Shown piece by piece: positions 51,718-60,848 of a stretch of 64,000 nucleotides of DNA (positions are counted from its first letter, which is position 1; every line of letters begins with the position of its first letter). The DNA comes from Streptantibioticus cattleyicolor NRRL 8057 = DSM 46488 (GTDB taxonomy: Bacteria; Actinomycetota; Actinomycetes; Streptomycetales; Streptomycetaceae). The notes under the pieces are model-generated. The model saw nothing but the letters and a program-made list of their open reading frames with translations, made no database searches and was not told where the DNA came from. The DNA is taken from NCBI RefSeq assembly GCF_000240165.1, contig NC_017586.1, positions 2,790,001-2,854,000 on the forward strand, read 5' to 3'. A program made the position numbers and the translations under genes.

Positions 51718-54711
51718 TCAGCACACCTTCAGTAAGTCACGCGGGGCGCCGCCGCCGAGCGCCGCCATCTCCCGCGCCGCCTGCTGCTCACCGGCCGGCG
51801 AGTCCATCTGCCGGAAGAGGCTGCGGGCCAGGGTGAGGAACTGGCCGGCCCGATCCGGCCTGCCCAGCCGCACGTTGCAGCGGCCCAGGGTGAGGTTGAC
51901 TCGGGCGAGCAGGAACAGGTCGTTGACCCGGTGGGTCAGCCGCAGCGCCTCCAGCAGCACCTGCTCGGCCGCCGGGTAGCGCTCGGCCACCACGTGGGTC
52001 TCGCCCAGGCCGAGCAGCGCGTACGCCTCGCCCCGGCTGTCGCCCTTCTCCCGCACCAGGCGCAGCACCCACTGGTACGACTCCTCGGCGGCGTCGTAGC
52101 GGCCCTGCCGCAGATAGGCGCCGGCCAGCCGGTTGAGCGCCTGCGCGGCGCCGCGGGTCTCGCCGAGGCCGGTGGCGATGCGCACCGCCTCCCGGGAGAG
52201 GGTCACCGCCTCGTCGGCGTTGCCCCAGTCCAGCTCGATCTGGGCCATCTGGCCCAGCGCGTGCGCCTCGGCGGAGGCGTCGCCCACCTCGTGGAGCACG
52301 TCCCGGGCGGCGGAGAGCTTCCCCATCGCCGAGACCAGGTCACCGCGGACCCGGTGCACGATGGCCAGGTTGCGCAGCGTCAGCGCGTGGCCGTGCACCT
52401 CGCCGACCTCCTCGAAGAGGCCGAGGGCCACCTCGAACAACGGCACCGCGCGGTCGAAGCGCTGCTGGAACATCTCCACCGAGCCCAGCTCGTACCACAT
52501 GGCGGCCTCGCCGCGCCGGTTGCCCGACTTCTGCGCGGCCTCCAGGGCACGCTGCGCCACCAGCCGCCAGTTGTCGTAGTCGGCCCGGGTCTCGAAGAGC
52601 ACCACGCTGGACATCGCCAGGTCCCAGGCGAGTTCGTCCAGCCCCAGGTCGCACGCCTGCACCAGCAGCGCCACCAGGGCCGAGCGCTCGGCGTCGAACC
52701 ACTTCAGCGGGGAGCGCAGCAGCCCGTCCACCAGCGCCGGATCGAGCGGGCGGCGCGGCGTGCTGCCGTGGATGACGGAGAAGTCGCCGCCGTACTCGCG
52801 CCGGTGGCCCTCCTCGGCGAGGGTGAGCAGGGTACGCAGCACCCGGCCGCGCGCCTCGTCCCGTTCCTCCTCGCTCTCCTCGCTCTGCGCCAGTTCCCTG
52901 GCGTACAGCCGCAGCAGGTCGTGGAGTCCGTAGCGCAGGGTGCCGGTGGCGTCGGTGCCGGTGACGGTGAGCAGGTTGGCGTCGACCAGCCGCTCGATGA
53001 GGTCCTCGGCCTCGCCCGGGGAGACGTCCAGCAGCGCGGCGCCCGCCCAGGCGGTGAAGTCCGGCACGTTGAGCAGGCCGAGCCGCCGGTACATCCGGCC
53101 GGCCTTCTTCGGCAGCCCGCGGTAGCTGACCGCGAAGCTGGCCCGCACCCCGATGCCGCCGGTGCTCAACTCGTCCAGCCGGCGCCGCTCGTCGGAGAGC
53201 CGGTGCACCAGGTGCGCCACCGACCAGTGGCGTTTGACCGCCAGCCGGGCCGCGGCGATGCGCAGCGCCAACGGCAGCCCGTCGCACAGCCGGAACAGCT
53301 CCCGCACCGCCGACGGATCGGCGGCCACCCGCTCCTCGCCGGCGATCCGGGCGATCAGCCGCTCGGCCTCCGCCTCGCTCATCAGCCCCAGGCCCACCCG
53401 CACCGCGCCGCCCACCGCGAGGTGGTCGAGCTGCTCGCGGCTGGTCACCAGGACGCAGCACCGTCCGCTGCCCGGGACTAAGGGCAGCACCTCCTCGACC
53501 CCGGACACGTTGTCGAGCACCACCAGCACCCGCCGTTCGGCGAGCACGCTGCGGTAGAGCGACTCCCGCGCCCCCGGGTCGGCCGGGATCTGCTCACCGG
53601 GCACCCCGAGCGCCCGCAGGAACCGCTCGATCAGCGCGTGCGCCGACATCGGCGGCTGGTCGCCGTCGCCGCCGGAGAAGTCGGCGTACAACTGGCCGTC
53701 CGGGAACTGCCCGGCGGCCCGGTGCGCCCAGTGCACCACCAGCGCGGTCTTGCCGACACCGGCGACCCCGGTGACGAAGCCCAGCGCGGTGGGCTGCCCG
53801 GCCGGGGGGCGGTCCAGCAACGTGTCGAGCTGCGCCAGCTCCGCCTCGCGCCCCTGGAACGCGGCGGCGTCCGGGGGCAGTTCGGCGGGGACGAAACGGG
53901 TCTCCGGCGGCGGCGCGGACTCCGCGGGCAACGCCAGCCCCGGCTCGTCGCGCAGGATCGCGTTGTGCAGCTCCTGGATCACCGGGGAGGGCTCCAGGCC
54001 GAGTTCGTCCACGAAGTAGCGGCGCCAGGAACGGAACCCCTCGGTGGCCTCGCCGCGCCGGCCGGCCCGGTACTGGGCGAGCATCAGGTTGTGGCGGAGC
54101 TGCTCGTCGAGCGGGTAGTTCTGGGCCACCGCGGTCAGCTCGGGGATGAGCTCCTGGTGGCGGCCGAGCGCGAGGTCCACGTCGGACCACGCCTTGTAGG
54201 CCGACAGCCGCCGCTCCTCCAGCCGGGTGGCCTCGTCCTCCACCGGCTGCCCGGTCACCCCGGCCAGCGCCGGGCCCTTCCACAGCGCCAGCGCCCGGGT
54301 GTACAGCGCGCTGGCGTCGTCCAGCCGCGAGCCGCGCACCGCGGCGGCGGCGTCCGAGACCATCGAGGTGAACTCCAGCGCGTCGGTCTCGCTGCGCGCG
54401 GTCTCCAGCCGGTACCCCGGGTGGGCGGTGGAGATGATGTCGTCCTCGACCCCGGCCTGCTTGAACGCCTTGCGCAGGGCGCCGATGCAGATCGCCACCT
54501 GCGTGCGGGCGGTGGTCGGCGGCCGGTCGCCCCAGACCGCGTCCACCAGGGCGCCGACCGAGACCACCCGGCCCCACGCCAGGATCAGCATGGCGAGAAT
54601 CGTCCGCTGCCTGGGGCCCCCGATCGCGACGGGACGGCCGTCAACCGTCGCGGAGAGTGAACCAAGAACCGTGAATCGTATGCGCGCAGGCCCGGAATCA
54701 CCCGAATCCAT
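51718..54711 (-). CDS. Large SARP regulator (AfsR-type: SARP-BTAD-NB-ARC-TPR), contains a TTA codon
   Basis: 997 codons from ATG 54711. Domains: OmpR-like winged helix (~10-105; VLGSLSATVDGRPVAIGGPRQR and LVDAVWGDRPPTTARTQV in parts), bacterial transcriptional activation domain (~112-258), NB-ARC ATPase (P-loop GVAGVGKT ~318; VLVVLDNV Walker B) and TPR repeats (~690-985; HALTLRNLAIV, HALGQMAQIEL, AYALLGLGETH). Such proteins switch on antibiotic clusters. Leu411 is encoded by TTA (53479-53481 on the plus strand as TAA), so translation should depend on the bldA tRNA. It is monocistronic with its own terminator. Confidence 0.93.
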   Translation of the reverse strand: MDSGDSGPARIRFTVLGSLSATVDGRPVAIGGPRQRTILAMLILAWGRVVSVGALVDAVWGDRPPTTARTQVAICIGALRKAFKQAGVEDDIISTAHPGYRLETARSETDALEFTSMVSDAAAAVRGSRLDDASALYTRALALWKGPALAGVTGQPVEDEATRLEERRLSAYKAWSDVDLALGRHQELIPELTAVAQNYPLDEQLRHNLMLAQYRAGRRGEATEGFRSWRRYFVDELGLEPSPVIQELHNAILRDEPGLALPAESAPPPETRFVPAELPPDAAAFQGREAELAQLDTLLDRPPAGQPTALGFVTGVAGVGKTALVVHWAHRAAGQFPDGQLYADFSGGDGDQPPMSAHALIERFLRALGVPGEQIPADPGARESLYRSVLAERRVLVVLDNVSGVEEVLPLVPGSGRCCVLVTSREQLDHLAVGGAVRVGLGLMSEAEAERLIARIAGEERVAADPSAVRELFRLCDGLPLALRIAAARLAVKRHWSVAHLVHRLSDERRRLDELSTGGIGVRASFAVSYRGLPKKAGRMYRRLGLLNVPDFTAWAGAALLDVSPGEAEDLIERLVDANLLTVTGTDATGTLRYGLHDLLRLYARELAQSEESEEERDEARGRVLRTLLTLAEEGHRREYGGDFSVIHGSTPRRPLDPALVDGLLRSPLKWFDAERSALVALLVQACDLGLDELAWDLAMSSVVLFETRADYDNWRLVAQRALEAAQKSGNRRGEAAMWYELGSVEMFQQRFDRAVPLFEVALGLFEEVGEVHGHALTLRNLAIVHRVRGDLVSAMGKLSAARDVLHEVGDASAEAHALGQMAQIELDWGNADEAVTLSREAVRIATGLGETRGAAQALNRLAGAYLRQGRYDAAEESYQWVLRLVREKGDSRGEAYALLGLGETHVVAERYPAAEQVLLEALRLTHRVNDLFLLARVNLTLGRCNVRLGRPDRAGQFLTLARSLFRQMDSPAGEQQAAREMAALGGGAPRDLLKVC

Positions 54712-54890
54712 GCAAGCCTCCCCCTGGCCAACCGACCCGGAACCCCCTGCTCCGCGATCGCCTCGGCACTATAGGCATGCTCCGGCACCGACCGCCAGCG
54801 CGGCTGAACGAGGGTTCTGGGGGAGGGTAACCACCCGGTGAACAGGGGGAGTTGACAGGCGTTCTCCGGCACCCCGGAGAAGGCCGCGGA

Positions 54891-55589
54891 CTACGGTAGG
54901 GTGAAGAAGATCATCGGGTTGTCGCGGCTGTCGCGGACCGGCTCCGCCAGGTTCAGGTCACGCTTGACCGCCGCCAGCGCCTCGATCACCTCGGGGGCCT
55001 TCGCGGCGGACGGGGTGAAGTACGGGACGTTCTTCTCGGCCAGCCACTTGATGACCACCGAGCCCTCGCTCAGCGGCTTGGGCCGGCGGCCGTGGAAGAC
55101 GTCGTGCACCTGGGTCGGGATGCCGTTCGGCACCGCCGGGAAGAGGTTGTCGACGTACCACCGCGCGAAGCGCGCGCCGTGGTCGGCGTCTATGAACAGG
55201 TAGTCGGTGTCGGAGGGCACCTTCGACAGGTGCTCGCGCACGTCGCCCTTGGTGAACGTCCAGCGGTCGGCGGCGAGTTCGGCCGGGACGTTGCGCACCA
55301 CGTTGTCGACGATGTCGAACGAGTACAGGTGGCCCTTGCCGTTGTCCCTCAGCGCGCTCAGCAGCCACATGGTCGACCAGCCGTAGAACGTCCCGATCTC
55401 CACCAGCTTGTCCGGCCGGTGCTCCCGCACCAGCAGGTAGGTGATCTCGGCCTCGTAGTCGTCGAGCTGGGCCTTCATCGTCTTGCCGCGCTGCCGCAGG
55501 AACTCCCGCTGCGCGTCGCGTACCGCGCGCAGGTCGTTCTCGTACTTCACGTACAGCTCGCTGAGCGATTCGACGGAGATACCGCCCAT
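54891..55589 (-). CDS. Class I SAM methyltransferase (CmcI/Methyltransf_24-like)
   Basis: 232 residues; the ATG at 55589 has GGAGGA directly upstream and is preferred over one at 55631. Motif I is LVEIGTFYGWSTMWLL (~residue 62); then LYSFDIVDN, WTFTKGDV and a DxDH-type block YLFIDADHGARFARWYVDNL (in parts), as in CmcI-like enzymes that bind a divalent metal next to SAM. The substrate is unknown. It lies just beyond the SARP gene on the same strand and could be a late tailoring enzyme or outside the cluster. Confidence 0.78.
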   Translation of the reverse strand: MGGISVESLSELYVKYENDLRAVRDAQREFLRQRGKTMKAQLDDYEAEITYLLVREHRPDKLVEIGTFYGWSTMWLLSALRDNGKGHLYSFDIVDNVVRNVPAELAADRWTFTKGDVREHLSKVPSDTDYLFIDADHGARFARWYVDNLFPAVPNGIPTQVHDVFHGRRPKPLSEGSVVIKWLAEKNVPYFTPSAAKAPEVIEALAAVKRDLNLAEPVRDSRDNPMIFFTLP

Positions 55590-55724
55590 GACTCCTCCAA
55601 CAATTGCTTCGGACACAGACTCCGGCCACACCGCGCGAACCGTCCGAGGGCAGGCGGCACATGCCGCACGACACCGTATTCGGGGCCGTTATCGTCTCGG
55701 TATCGTTCGCTCATCTCCCCCGGC

Positions 55725-57029
55725 TCACCCGCTCCGACCTGCGCGGACGCCGCGTTCCCAGTCGCGGAAGGCGGCCAGGAAGCCGGCCAGCACGAGGGCG
55801 AACAGCAGGCACCAGCCGAGCCGGGCCAGCGGCCACAGCGGGGTGTCGGGGCTGGTGTGCAGGGCGAAGAGGTGGGCGCCGAGGCCGAGGGAGACCAGCG
55901 TGGTGGTGAGCATCGCGGTCTGGTGCCACAGGAAGACGGTGATCGCCGACAGGTTGAGCAGCGCCACCGCGGCCCACACGAACTGCCCCGGCCGGGCCCG
56001 CAGCGCCTCGGCGGCCGGGATGGCCGGCCCGCCGCCGCCCGGCTGCCCCACCAGCCGCCGCAACGGGGCGGCCAGCAGCAGCGCCGCGCCGCACTGCGCC
56101 AGGCCGAAGCAGACCGCGGCCAGGGTGGGCGGGTTGAGGTTGGACAACGCCTGCCCGGGGACGCCCACCATGCTCGCCGGATAACCGCCCCACACCACCA
56201 GCGCGACGGTGGCGAGCACCCCGCCGGCCAGCATCCCGGCCGCGTACCGGCGCCGGACGAAGCCGCCGGCGGCCCACCACGCGCCCAGCGCGTACGGCAC
56301 CAGCCAGCCGGCCACGTCGTTGGCCTGCCGTACCGTCTCCGTCCAGCCGGCCGCGCCGGTCAGCGCGCGGGCCAGGTCGAGCGCGGCCACCAGCACGGCG
56401 GCGCCCACCGCCACCCGGCCGGGGTACCGGCACACCAGCGGGGTCGCGGCGGTGAGCACCACGTAGACCCCGAAGAACCACAGCGGGGAGAAGGCGAGCC
56501 ACATCAGGGTGTGGACGGTCTCGTGGGCGACGCCGGCCACGGCCAGCCCCAGCAGCACCAGGCCCCACACGGTGACCATCGGCACCGCCGGGCGCAGCAG
56601 CCGGCGCATCCGCCCGGCCAGCCAGCCGCGGTACCCCTGGCCGCGCCGCCGCGCCGCGGTGTAGCTGTGCGCCCCGACCCGGCCGCCGACCAGGAAGAAG
56701 ACGGCGAGCGGCTGGAGCAGCCAGGAGACCGGGGTGAACGCCGGCATGTGGTGCAGCGGGCTGTCGCCGCCGAGATGGCCGCCGGCCTGCAGCACCACCG
56801 CGCTCACCAGCCAGTGGCCGAGGACCACCCCGCTGATGGCGAGGGCACGCAGGACGTCGACCGCGCGGTCCCGCCCGGCGGGGGTTGCCGCGTCGATCCG
56901 GAGCACCGCCGAGTGCAAGCGGTCGGCGAGGGTGCGCCGGGACGGACGCGGCCCGGACGGGACCGGCGGGTACGGGGAGGTGAGGGCCGGGCGCGCCTGG
57001 ACGTCCGGCCGGACTCGCACGTCAGCCAC
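55725..57029 (-). CDS. Membrane acyltransferase (acyltransferase_3 family)
   Basis: 434 residues from a GTG. About ten membrane helices begin at residue ~55 with RAVDVLRALAISGVVLGHWLV, which includes the catalytic-type His of the AT3 family, followed by FFLVGGRVGAHSY. AT3 proteins move acyl groups (often acetyl) onto sugars or other envelope molecules across the membrane. It overlaps the end of the upstream alpha/beta hydrolase by eight bases, so the two are cotranscribed and possibly act together on an ester or a glycolipid. Confidence 0.85.
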   Translation of the reverse strand: MADVRVRPDVQARPALTSPYPPVPSGPRPSRRTLADRLHSAVLRIDAATPAGRDRAVDVLRALAISGVVLGHWLVSAVVLQAGGHLGGDSPLHHMPAFTPVSWLLQPLAVFFLVGGRVGAHSYTAARRRGQGYRGWLAGRMRRLLRPAVPMVTVWGLVLLGLAVAGVAHETVHTLMWLAFSPLWFFGVYVVLTAATPLVCRYPGRVAVGAAVLVAALDLARALTGAAGWTETVRQANDVAGWLVPYALGAWWAAGGFVRRRYAAGMLAGGVLATVALVVWGGYPASMVGVPGQALSNLNPPTLAAVCFGLAQCGAALLLAAPLRRLVGQPGGGGPAIPAAEALRARPGQFVWAAVALLNLSAITVFLWHQTAMLTTTLVSLGLGAHLFALHTSPDTPLWPLARLGWCLLFALVLAGFLAAFRDWERGVRAGRSG

Positions 57030-58020
57030 GGGACACCGCCGCGTCGCGGCCGAGGGTGATCAGGGCGAGGTTGCGCAACGAAAGACCTCCGGGGCGCAGG
57101 TAGTCGCTGTGTTGGGCGTCCCCGGTGGGCAGGGTCCGGGCGCCGAACCGCGGGGAGGTCGGGTCGGTGCCGAAGCCGATCCGCTCACCGAGGACGTCCA
57201 AGCTGGTGTGGGGCACCCGGGCGATCCAGTCCCGGGTGCCGCGGCCGACCCACAGCGGGGCGCGCAGCCCCAGTTCGGCGGCGGAACGCACGCCCATGCC
57301 GGGGCTGCCGAAGACCGCGACGCCGGAGACGGCCGCCTTGTCCGCGGCGTCCATGGTGCGCAGCGCGCTGCCGCAGACCACGGTGCCGTAGGAGTGGCAC
57401 AGCAAGGTGACCCGGGCGCCGGGGTCGGTGCGGCGCACCTCGCCGAGGAAGCCGTCGAGCCGCCGGCCGCCCTCGCGGGCCCGGTCGTCGGTGGCCACGT
57501 CGCGGCTCATGGTGCGCGGGGCGCGGTAGCCGTACCAGGCGACGACGGCGACCCGGGCGTGCGGGTCGAGCGCCCGGGTCCGCGCGTAGAGGGCGCCCGC
57601 TCCGCCGTCCAACGAGGCGTAGCGCGAGCCGAGTTCGTCGAAGGTGTCGATCGTGGTGTCCGAGCCGGGCACCACCACGGCGACCCGGTCGGCGTGGGCG
57701 AGGTCGCCGAGGACCTCGACGGCCTGGCCGTCCCCGGTCGCGTCGAAGGTCAGGAAGTTCCGGCCCGGGGCGGCGAGTCCGGCGAGCGCGTGGGCCCGCC
57801 CGGTGTCGTCCATCCGCCGGGCGGCCCGCTCGGCCCGCACGATGTAGCGGTGGTTGGCCGCGTAGCGGGCCTGGAGGGTCTCCGCCGACACGGCCGGCAG
57901 CCGGGGCGGGACGGGGGTGCCCGGGACGCCGGCGCGGGCCGCGGCGGTGACCGAGGCGACGATGGTGCCGGCCGCGGCCACCATCAGCAGCCCGTGCCGC
58001 AGACGACGCTTGGCTCCCAT
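57022..58020 (-). CDS. Secreted alpha/beta hydrolase (DUF1023-like)
   Basis: 332 residues. Residues 1-31 form a signal peptide (KRRLRHGLLMVAAAGTIVASV, then AxA). The DUF1023-like hydrolase part shows VAVVVPGSDTTIDTF, RVAVVAWYGYRAPRTMSRDVAT (in parts), the nucleophile motif TLLCHSYGTVVCG with Ser at about residue 206, and a late His in DAQHSDYL. It is a serine hydrolase acting outside the membrane, probably an esterase or lipase. It is coupled to the acyltransferase gene and divergent from the small secreted protein. Confidence 0.83.
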   Translation of the reverse strand: MGAKRRLRHGLLMVAAAGTIVASVTAAARAGVPGTPVPPRLPAVSAETLQARYAANHRYIVRAERAARRMDDTGRAHALAGLAAPGRNFLTFDATGDGQAVEVLGDLAHADRVAVVVPGSDTTIDTFDELGSRYASLDGGAGALYARTRALDPHARVAVVAWYGYRAPRTMSRDVATDDRAREGGRRLDGFLGEVRRTDPGARVTLLCHSYGTVVCGSALRTMDAADKAAVSGVAVFGSPGMGVRSAAELGLRAPLWVGRGTRDWIARVPHTSLDVLGERIGFGTDPTSPRFGARTLPTGDAQHSDYLRPGGLSLRNLALITLGRDAAVSRG

Positions 58021-58109
58021 GCGGGCCTTCCTTCCTGTTCGTTCGTGAACTGGAAGGAGGCTAGGTTTCCGGGCCGGTGGAGCGGATCCCGCTCAGGAGC
58101 GCTCTTCGC

Positions 58110-58131
58110 GGGTAGTCCTCAAGGACTACCC
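58110..58131. promoter_or_regulatory. Inverted repeat in a divergent promoter region
   Basis: A 9-bp perfect dyad GGGTAGTCC/GGACTACCC with a TCAA centre, midway between the divergent hydrolase (start 58020) and small secreted protein (start 58237) genes. The shape fits an operator for a LuxR/NarL- or TetR-type regulator; which one is unknown. Confidence 0.45.
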
Positions 58132-58236
58132 GGCGGTTCCGGCCCGGCCGTGCGTGCGTGCGCCGGGAGATAACGGACGGATACCCGCGCCCCGTAGTCT
58201 CCGGCGGCCTTGTACGACGACCAGAAGGAGATCACG

Positions 58237-58578
58237 GTGCGCACGAACACAACAGCCCGTATCGGCGCCCTGGCGGCGGTCGCCGCGGCGGCCGTCCTGG
58301 CACTGCCCGCGTCCGCCGACGCGGCCACCGGCAGCATCGACTACGGCCCGCTCGGCAAGCTGACCAACCCGGTCGACGGCACGTGCTACCGCTCCCCGCT
58401 GTATTCCAACGGCACCGGCCCGGCCGGGGTCACCAACAACACCAACGAGAAGATCACCGTCTACCTCAGCAACGACTGCACCAACTACCCGCACGTCATC
58501 GAGCCCGGCCAGTACTACAACTCCACCGGTGGCCTGGCCGGCGGCTTCGCGCGGCTGTACTCGGTCAAGGCCGGCTGA
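58237..58578 (+). CDS. Small secreted protein with one Cys pair
   Basis: 113 residues from a GTG with AAGGAG at ideal spacing; an upstream ATG at 58210 lacks a ribosome site. Residues 1-30 are a signal peptide (ARIGALAAVAAAAVLALPA, cut near ADA). The mature protein of ~83 residues has two Cys (GTCYRSPL and SNDCTNYP), probably a disulfide, and is rich in Asn, Tyr and Gly (VTNNTNEKITVYL, QYYNSTGG). It resembles the small beta-rich extracellular proteins common in Streptomyces. Function unknown. Confidence 0.8.
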   Translation: MRTNTTARIGALAAVAAAAVLALPASADAATGSIDYGPLGKLTNPVDGTCYRSPLYSNGTGPAGVTNNTNEKITVYLSNDCTNYPHVIEPGQYYNSTGGLAGGFARLYSVKAG

Positions 58579-58663
58579 TCCGGCGGCCCGCCCCCGGCCA
58601 CCGGCCCCGGTAGGCGTCCGAAAACCGCCGGTCCGGCGGCCGGGCGGCGGCCACGATGATGGG

Positions 58664-59578
58664 GTGAACGACGACGAACCGCAGGCCGAAGCGGTCGAGG
58701 ACGGACCGGACGGGTTCCGGCTGCGCCTCGCCCACCGGCCGCCCCTCGATCTGCCCCGGCTCTTCCGCTTCCTCGCCGCCCGCGCCGTGCCCGGGGTCGA
58801 GGAGTACGGATCCGGCACCTACCGGCGGGTGCTCACGCTGCCGCACGGCCCCGGGACGGTGGCCCTGACGGACGGCGGGGAGGGGTACGTGACCGGCAGG
58901 CTGCGCCTGGCCGACCGGCGCGACCTGCCGGTGGCCGTCGCCCTCTGCCGCCGACTGCTCGACCTGGACACCGACCCGGCCGCCGTCACCGAGGCGCTGG
59001 CCGGCTGCCCGCTGCTCGGCCCGCTGCGCGCCGCCGCCCCCGGACTGCGCTCCCCCGGCCACGTCAGCCCCGCCGAACTGGCGGTACGGGCGCTGCTCGG
59101 CCAGCAGATCTCGGTGGCCGGCGCGCGCACCATCGCCGGCCGGCTCACCGCGGCCTACGGCCGTCCGCTGCCGGTGGCCGACGGCGGCCTCACCCACGAG
59201 TTCCCCACCGCCGAGGCGCTCGGCACCGCCGACCCCGCCGACCTGCCGATGCCCACCGCCCGCAAGACGGCGCTGTACGCGCTGGCCGGCGCGCTCGCCT
59301 CCGGGGAGGTCGTCCTCGACCCGGACGCCGACCCGGACGAGGCCGAGTCCCGGCTGCGCGCCCTGCCCGGCATCGGCCCCTGGACGGCGTCGTACATCCG
59401 CATGCGCGCCCTCGGCGACCCGGACGTCTTCCTCGCCACCGACCTCGGGGTGCGCCACGCCCTGGAACGCCTCGGCCACCCCGGCGACCCCGCGAACGCG
59501 CGCCGGCTCGCCGAGCGCTGGCGGCCCTGGCGCTCGTACGCCTCGCACCACCTCTGGTCGACGCTGGAGCCGTCATGA
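58664..59578 (+). CDS. alkA: DNA-3-methyladenine glycosylase II (AlkA type)
   Basis: 304 residues from a GTG. The N-terminal AlkA_N-like part (PPLDLPRLFRFLAARAVPGVE) is followed by the HhH-GPD domain: LAVRALLGQQISVAGARTIAGRL (in parts), the hairpin LPGIGPWTASYIRMRALG (~residue 234) and catalytic Asp in LATDLGVRHAL. It removes alkylated bases from DNA. The Ada-type activator domains are absent, so this is the plain glycosylase. It is coupled by ATGA to the methyltransferase below. Confidence 0.9.
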   Translation: MNDDEPQAEAVEDGPDGFRLRLAHRPPLDLPRLFRFLAARAVPGVEEYGSGTYRRVLTLPHGPGTVALTDGGEGYVTGRLRLADRRDLPVAVALCRRLLDLDTDPAAVTEALAGCPLLGPLRAAAPGLRSPGHVSPAELAVRALLGQQISVAGARTIAGRLTAAYGRPLPVADGGLTHEFPTAEALGTADPADLPMPTARKTALYALAGALASGEVVLDPDADPDEAESRLRALPGIGPWTASYIRMRALGDPDVFLATDLGVRHALERLGHPGDPANARRLAERWRPWRSYASHHLWSTLEPS

Positions 59579-60111
59579 ACGAAGTCGCCTTCCTCGTACG
59601 GGAGTTCGCCGAGCCGCTGGACGGTCCGGTGCGGTACGCGGTGCTGGAGTCGCCGGTCGGGCCACTGCTGCTCACCGGGGACGGCCGCTCGGTCACCGGG
59701 CTGTACACCTCGGGTCAGCGGTACGGGCCGCGGATCGGCGCCGACTGGGTGCCCGACCCCGGGCTGCTGCCGCCGGTGCGCGACCAGCTCGCCGCCTACT
59801 TCGCCGGCGAGTTGCGCCGCTTCGACCTGCCGCTGGCGCCGTGCGGCACGCCGTGGCAGCGCCAGGTGTGGCAGGCGCTCACCACGGTGCCGTACGGGCG
59901 CACAACGACGTACGGCGCGCTCGCCGTCGCGCTGGGGCGGCCCACCGCCGCGCGGGCCGTGGGGCTGGCCAACGGACGCAACCCGGTCTCCGTCGTCATC
60001 CCCTGCCACCGCGTGGTGGGCGCCGACGGCTCGCTCACCGGTTACGCCGGCGGGCTGGCCCGCAAGCGGCGGCTGCTGGAGCTGGAGAGCGGTGCGCTGC
60101 CGCTGGGGTGA
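59575..60111 (+). CDS. ogt: Methylated-DNA-[protein]-cysteine S-methyltransferase
   Basis: 178 residues. The suicide Cys is in VVIPCHRVVGADG (~residue 144); the preceding HTH region is GTPWQRQVWQALTTVPYGRTTTYGALA and the following loop is GYAGGLARKRRLLELE (in parts). It transfers the methyl group of O6-methylguanine to itself. Together with the AlkA-type glycosylase it forms a two-gene alkylation-repair operon. Confidence 0.95.
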   Translation: MNEVAFLVREFAEPLDGPVRYAVLESPVGPLLLTGDGRSVTGLYTSGQRYGPRIGADWVPDPGLLPPVRDQLAAYFAGELRRFDLPLAPCGTPWQRQVWQALTTVPYGRTTTYGALAVALGRPTAARAVGLANGRNPVSVVIPCHRVVGADGSLTGYAGGLARKRRLLELESGALPLG

Positions 60112-60118
60112 CGCCGGG

Positions 60119-60769
60119 TCATGGGGGCAGTTCCGTCAGGAGTTCGGCGACCGCCTCGGGGGTCCAGTGGCCGTCCACCCCGGGGCGGCTCGCCAGGTAC
60201 GCGGCGGTGCGCCCGGCGTCCCAGCCGTGCGACTCCATCAGCCCGCGGCCCAGATGGCGCAGGTACGGCGCGGACGGCGGGTTGCCGGGCACGTCGCGGT
60301 GGCCCCAGGGCGCGGTGAGGGTGAGCAGCGGGTGCCCGGCCAACTCCCCCGGGCAGACCACGGTTTCGTACCGCCCGGGGCCGACGCGCGCCCGGGAACG
60401 GGTGACCGCCTCGCCCAGGTCGAGGTCGCGCCCCGGCTCGCGGTACATCTCCTGGGCCGCGAGGTCGGAGAACTGCGAGGCGCCGATGAGGTACGCCCGC
60501 GCGGCGGTCCGCCCGGGTCCGTCCGGGTCGTAGAAGGCCCGGCCGCCGGTCCACACCTGCGACTCCGTGGCGAAGTAGAGCACCCCCGGCAGCATCACCG
60601 GCTCCCACCGCTCCGGCTCCCGCCGGTCCCGGCACCCCGGATACGCGCGCCGTCCCCCCGGCGGCCTGCCACCGAGGAGGTAGCAACGGAACCTGTCGTA
60701 GTGCATGTTGGACCCGAACGCCGCGTACCAGACCTTGTCGAGCGCCACCCTGCCCAGCTCCACGCGCAC
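60119..60769 (-). CDS. Gamma-glutamylcyclotransferase-fold protein
   Basis: 216 residues from a GTG. The N-terminal VWYAAFGSNMHYDRF carries the Y-x-x-(Y/F)GSN motif of the GGCT/AIG2 fold, followed by LLGGRP and PGVLYFATESQVWTGGRAFYD. Homologues in Streptomyces are sometimes labelled histone deacetylase without good reason. A catalytic Glu equivalent is likely in the EMYREPG or GEAVTR region but cannot be placed by eye. Probably a small-molecule cyclotransferase. It is convergent with ogt, whose stop is eight bases away. Confidence 0.65.
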   Translation of the reverse strand: MRVELGRVALDKVWYAAFGSNMHYDRFRCYLLGGRPPGGRRAYPGCRDRREPERWEPVMLPGVLYFATESQVWTGGRAFYDPDGPGRTAARAYLIGASQFSDLAAQEMYREPGRDLDLGEAVTRSRARVGPGRYETVVCPGELAGHPLLTLTAPWGHRDVPGNPPSAPYLRHLGRGLMESHGWDAGRTAAYLASRPGVDGHWTPEAVAELLTELPP

Positions 60770-60848
60770 CTCGCCGTCGTCGCCGCCCGCGCGCTCCCCG
60801 GCCGCGGGCCGCCCCGGCGGACGGGCCCGGTGGACGCACGCGGGGACT

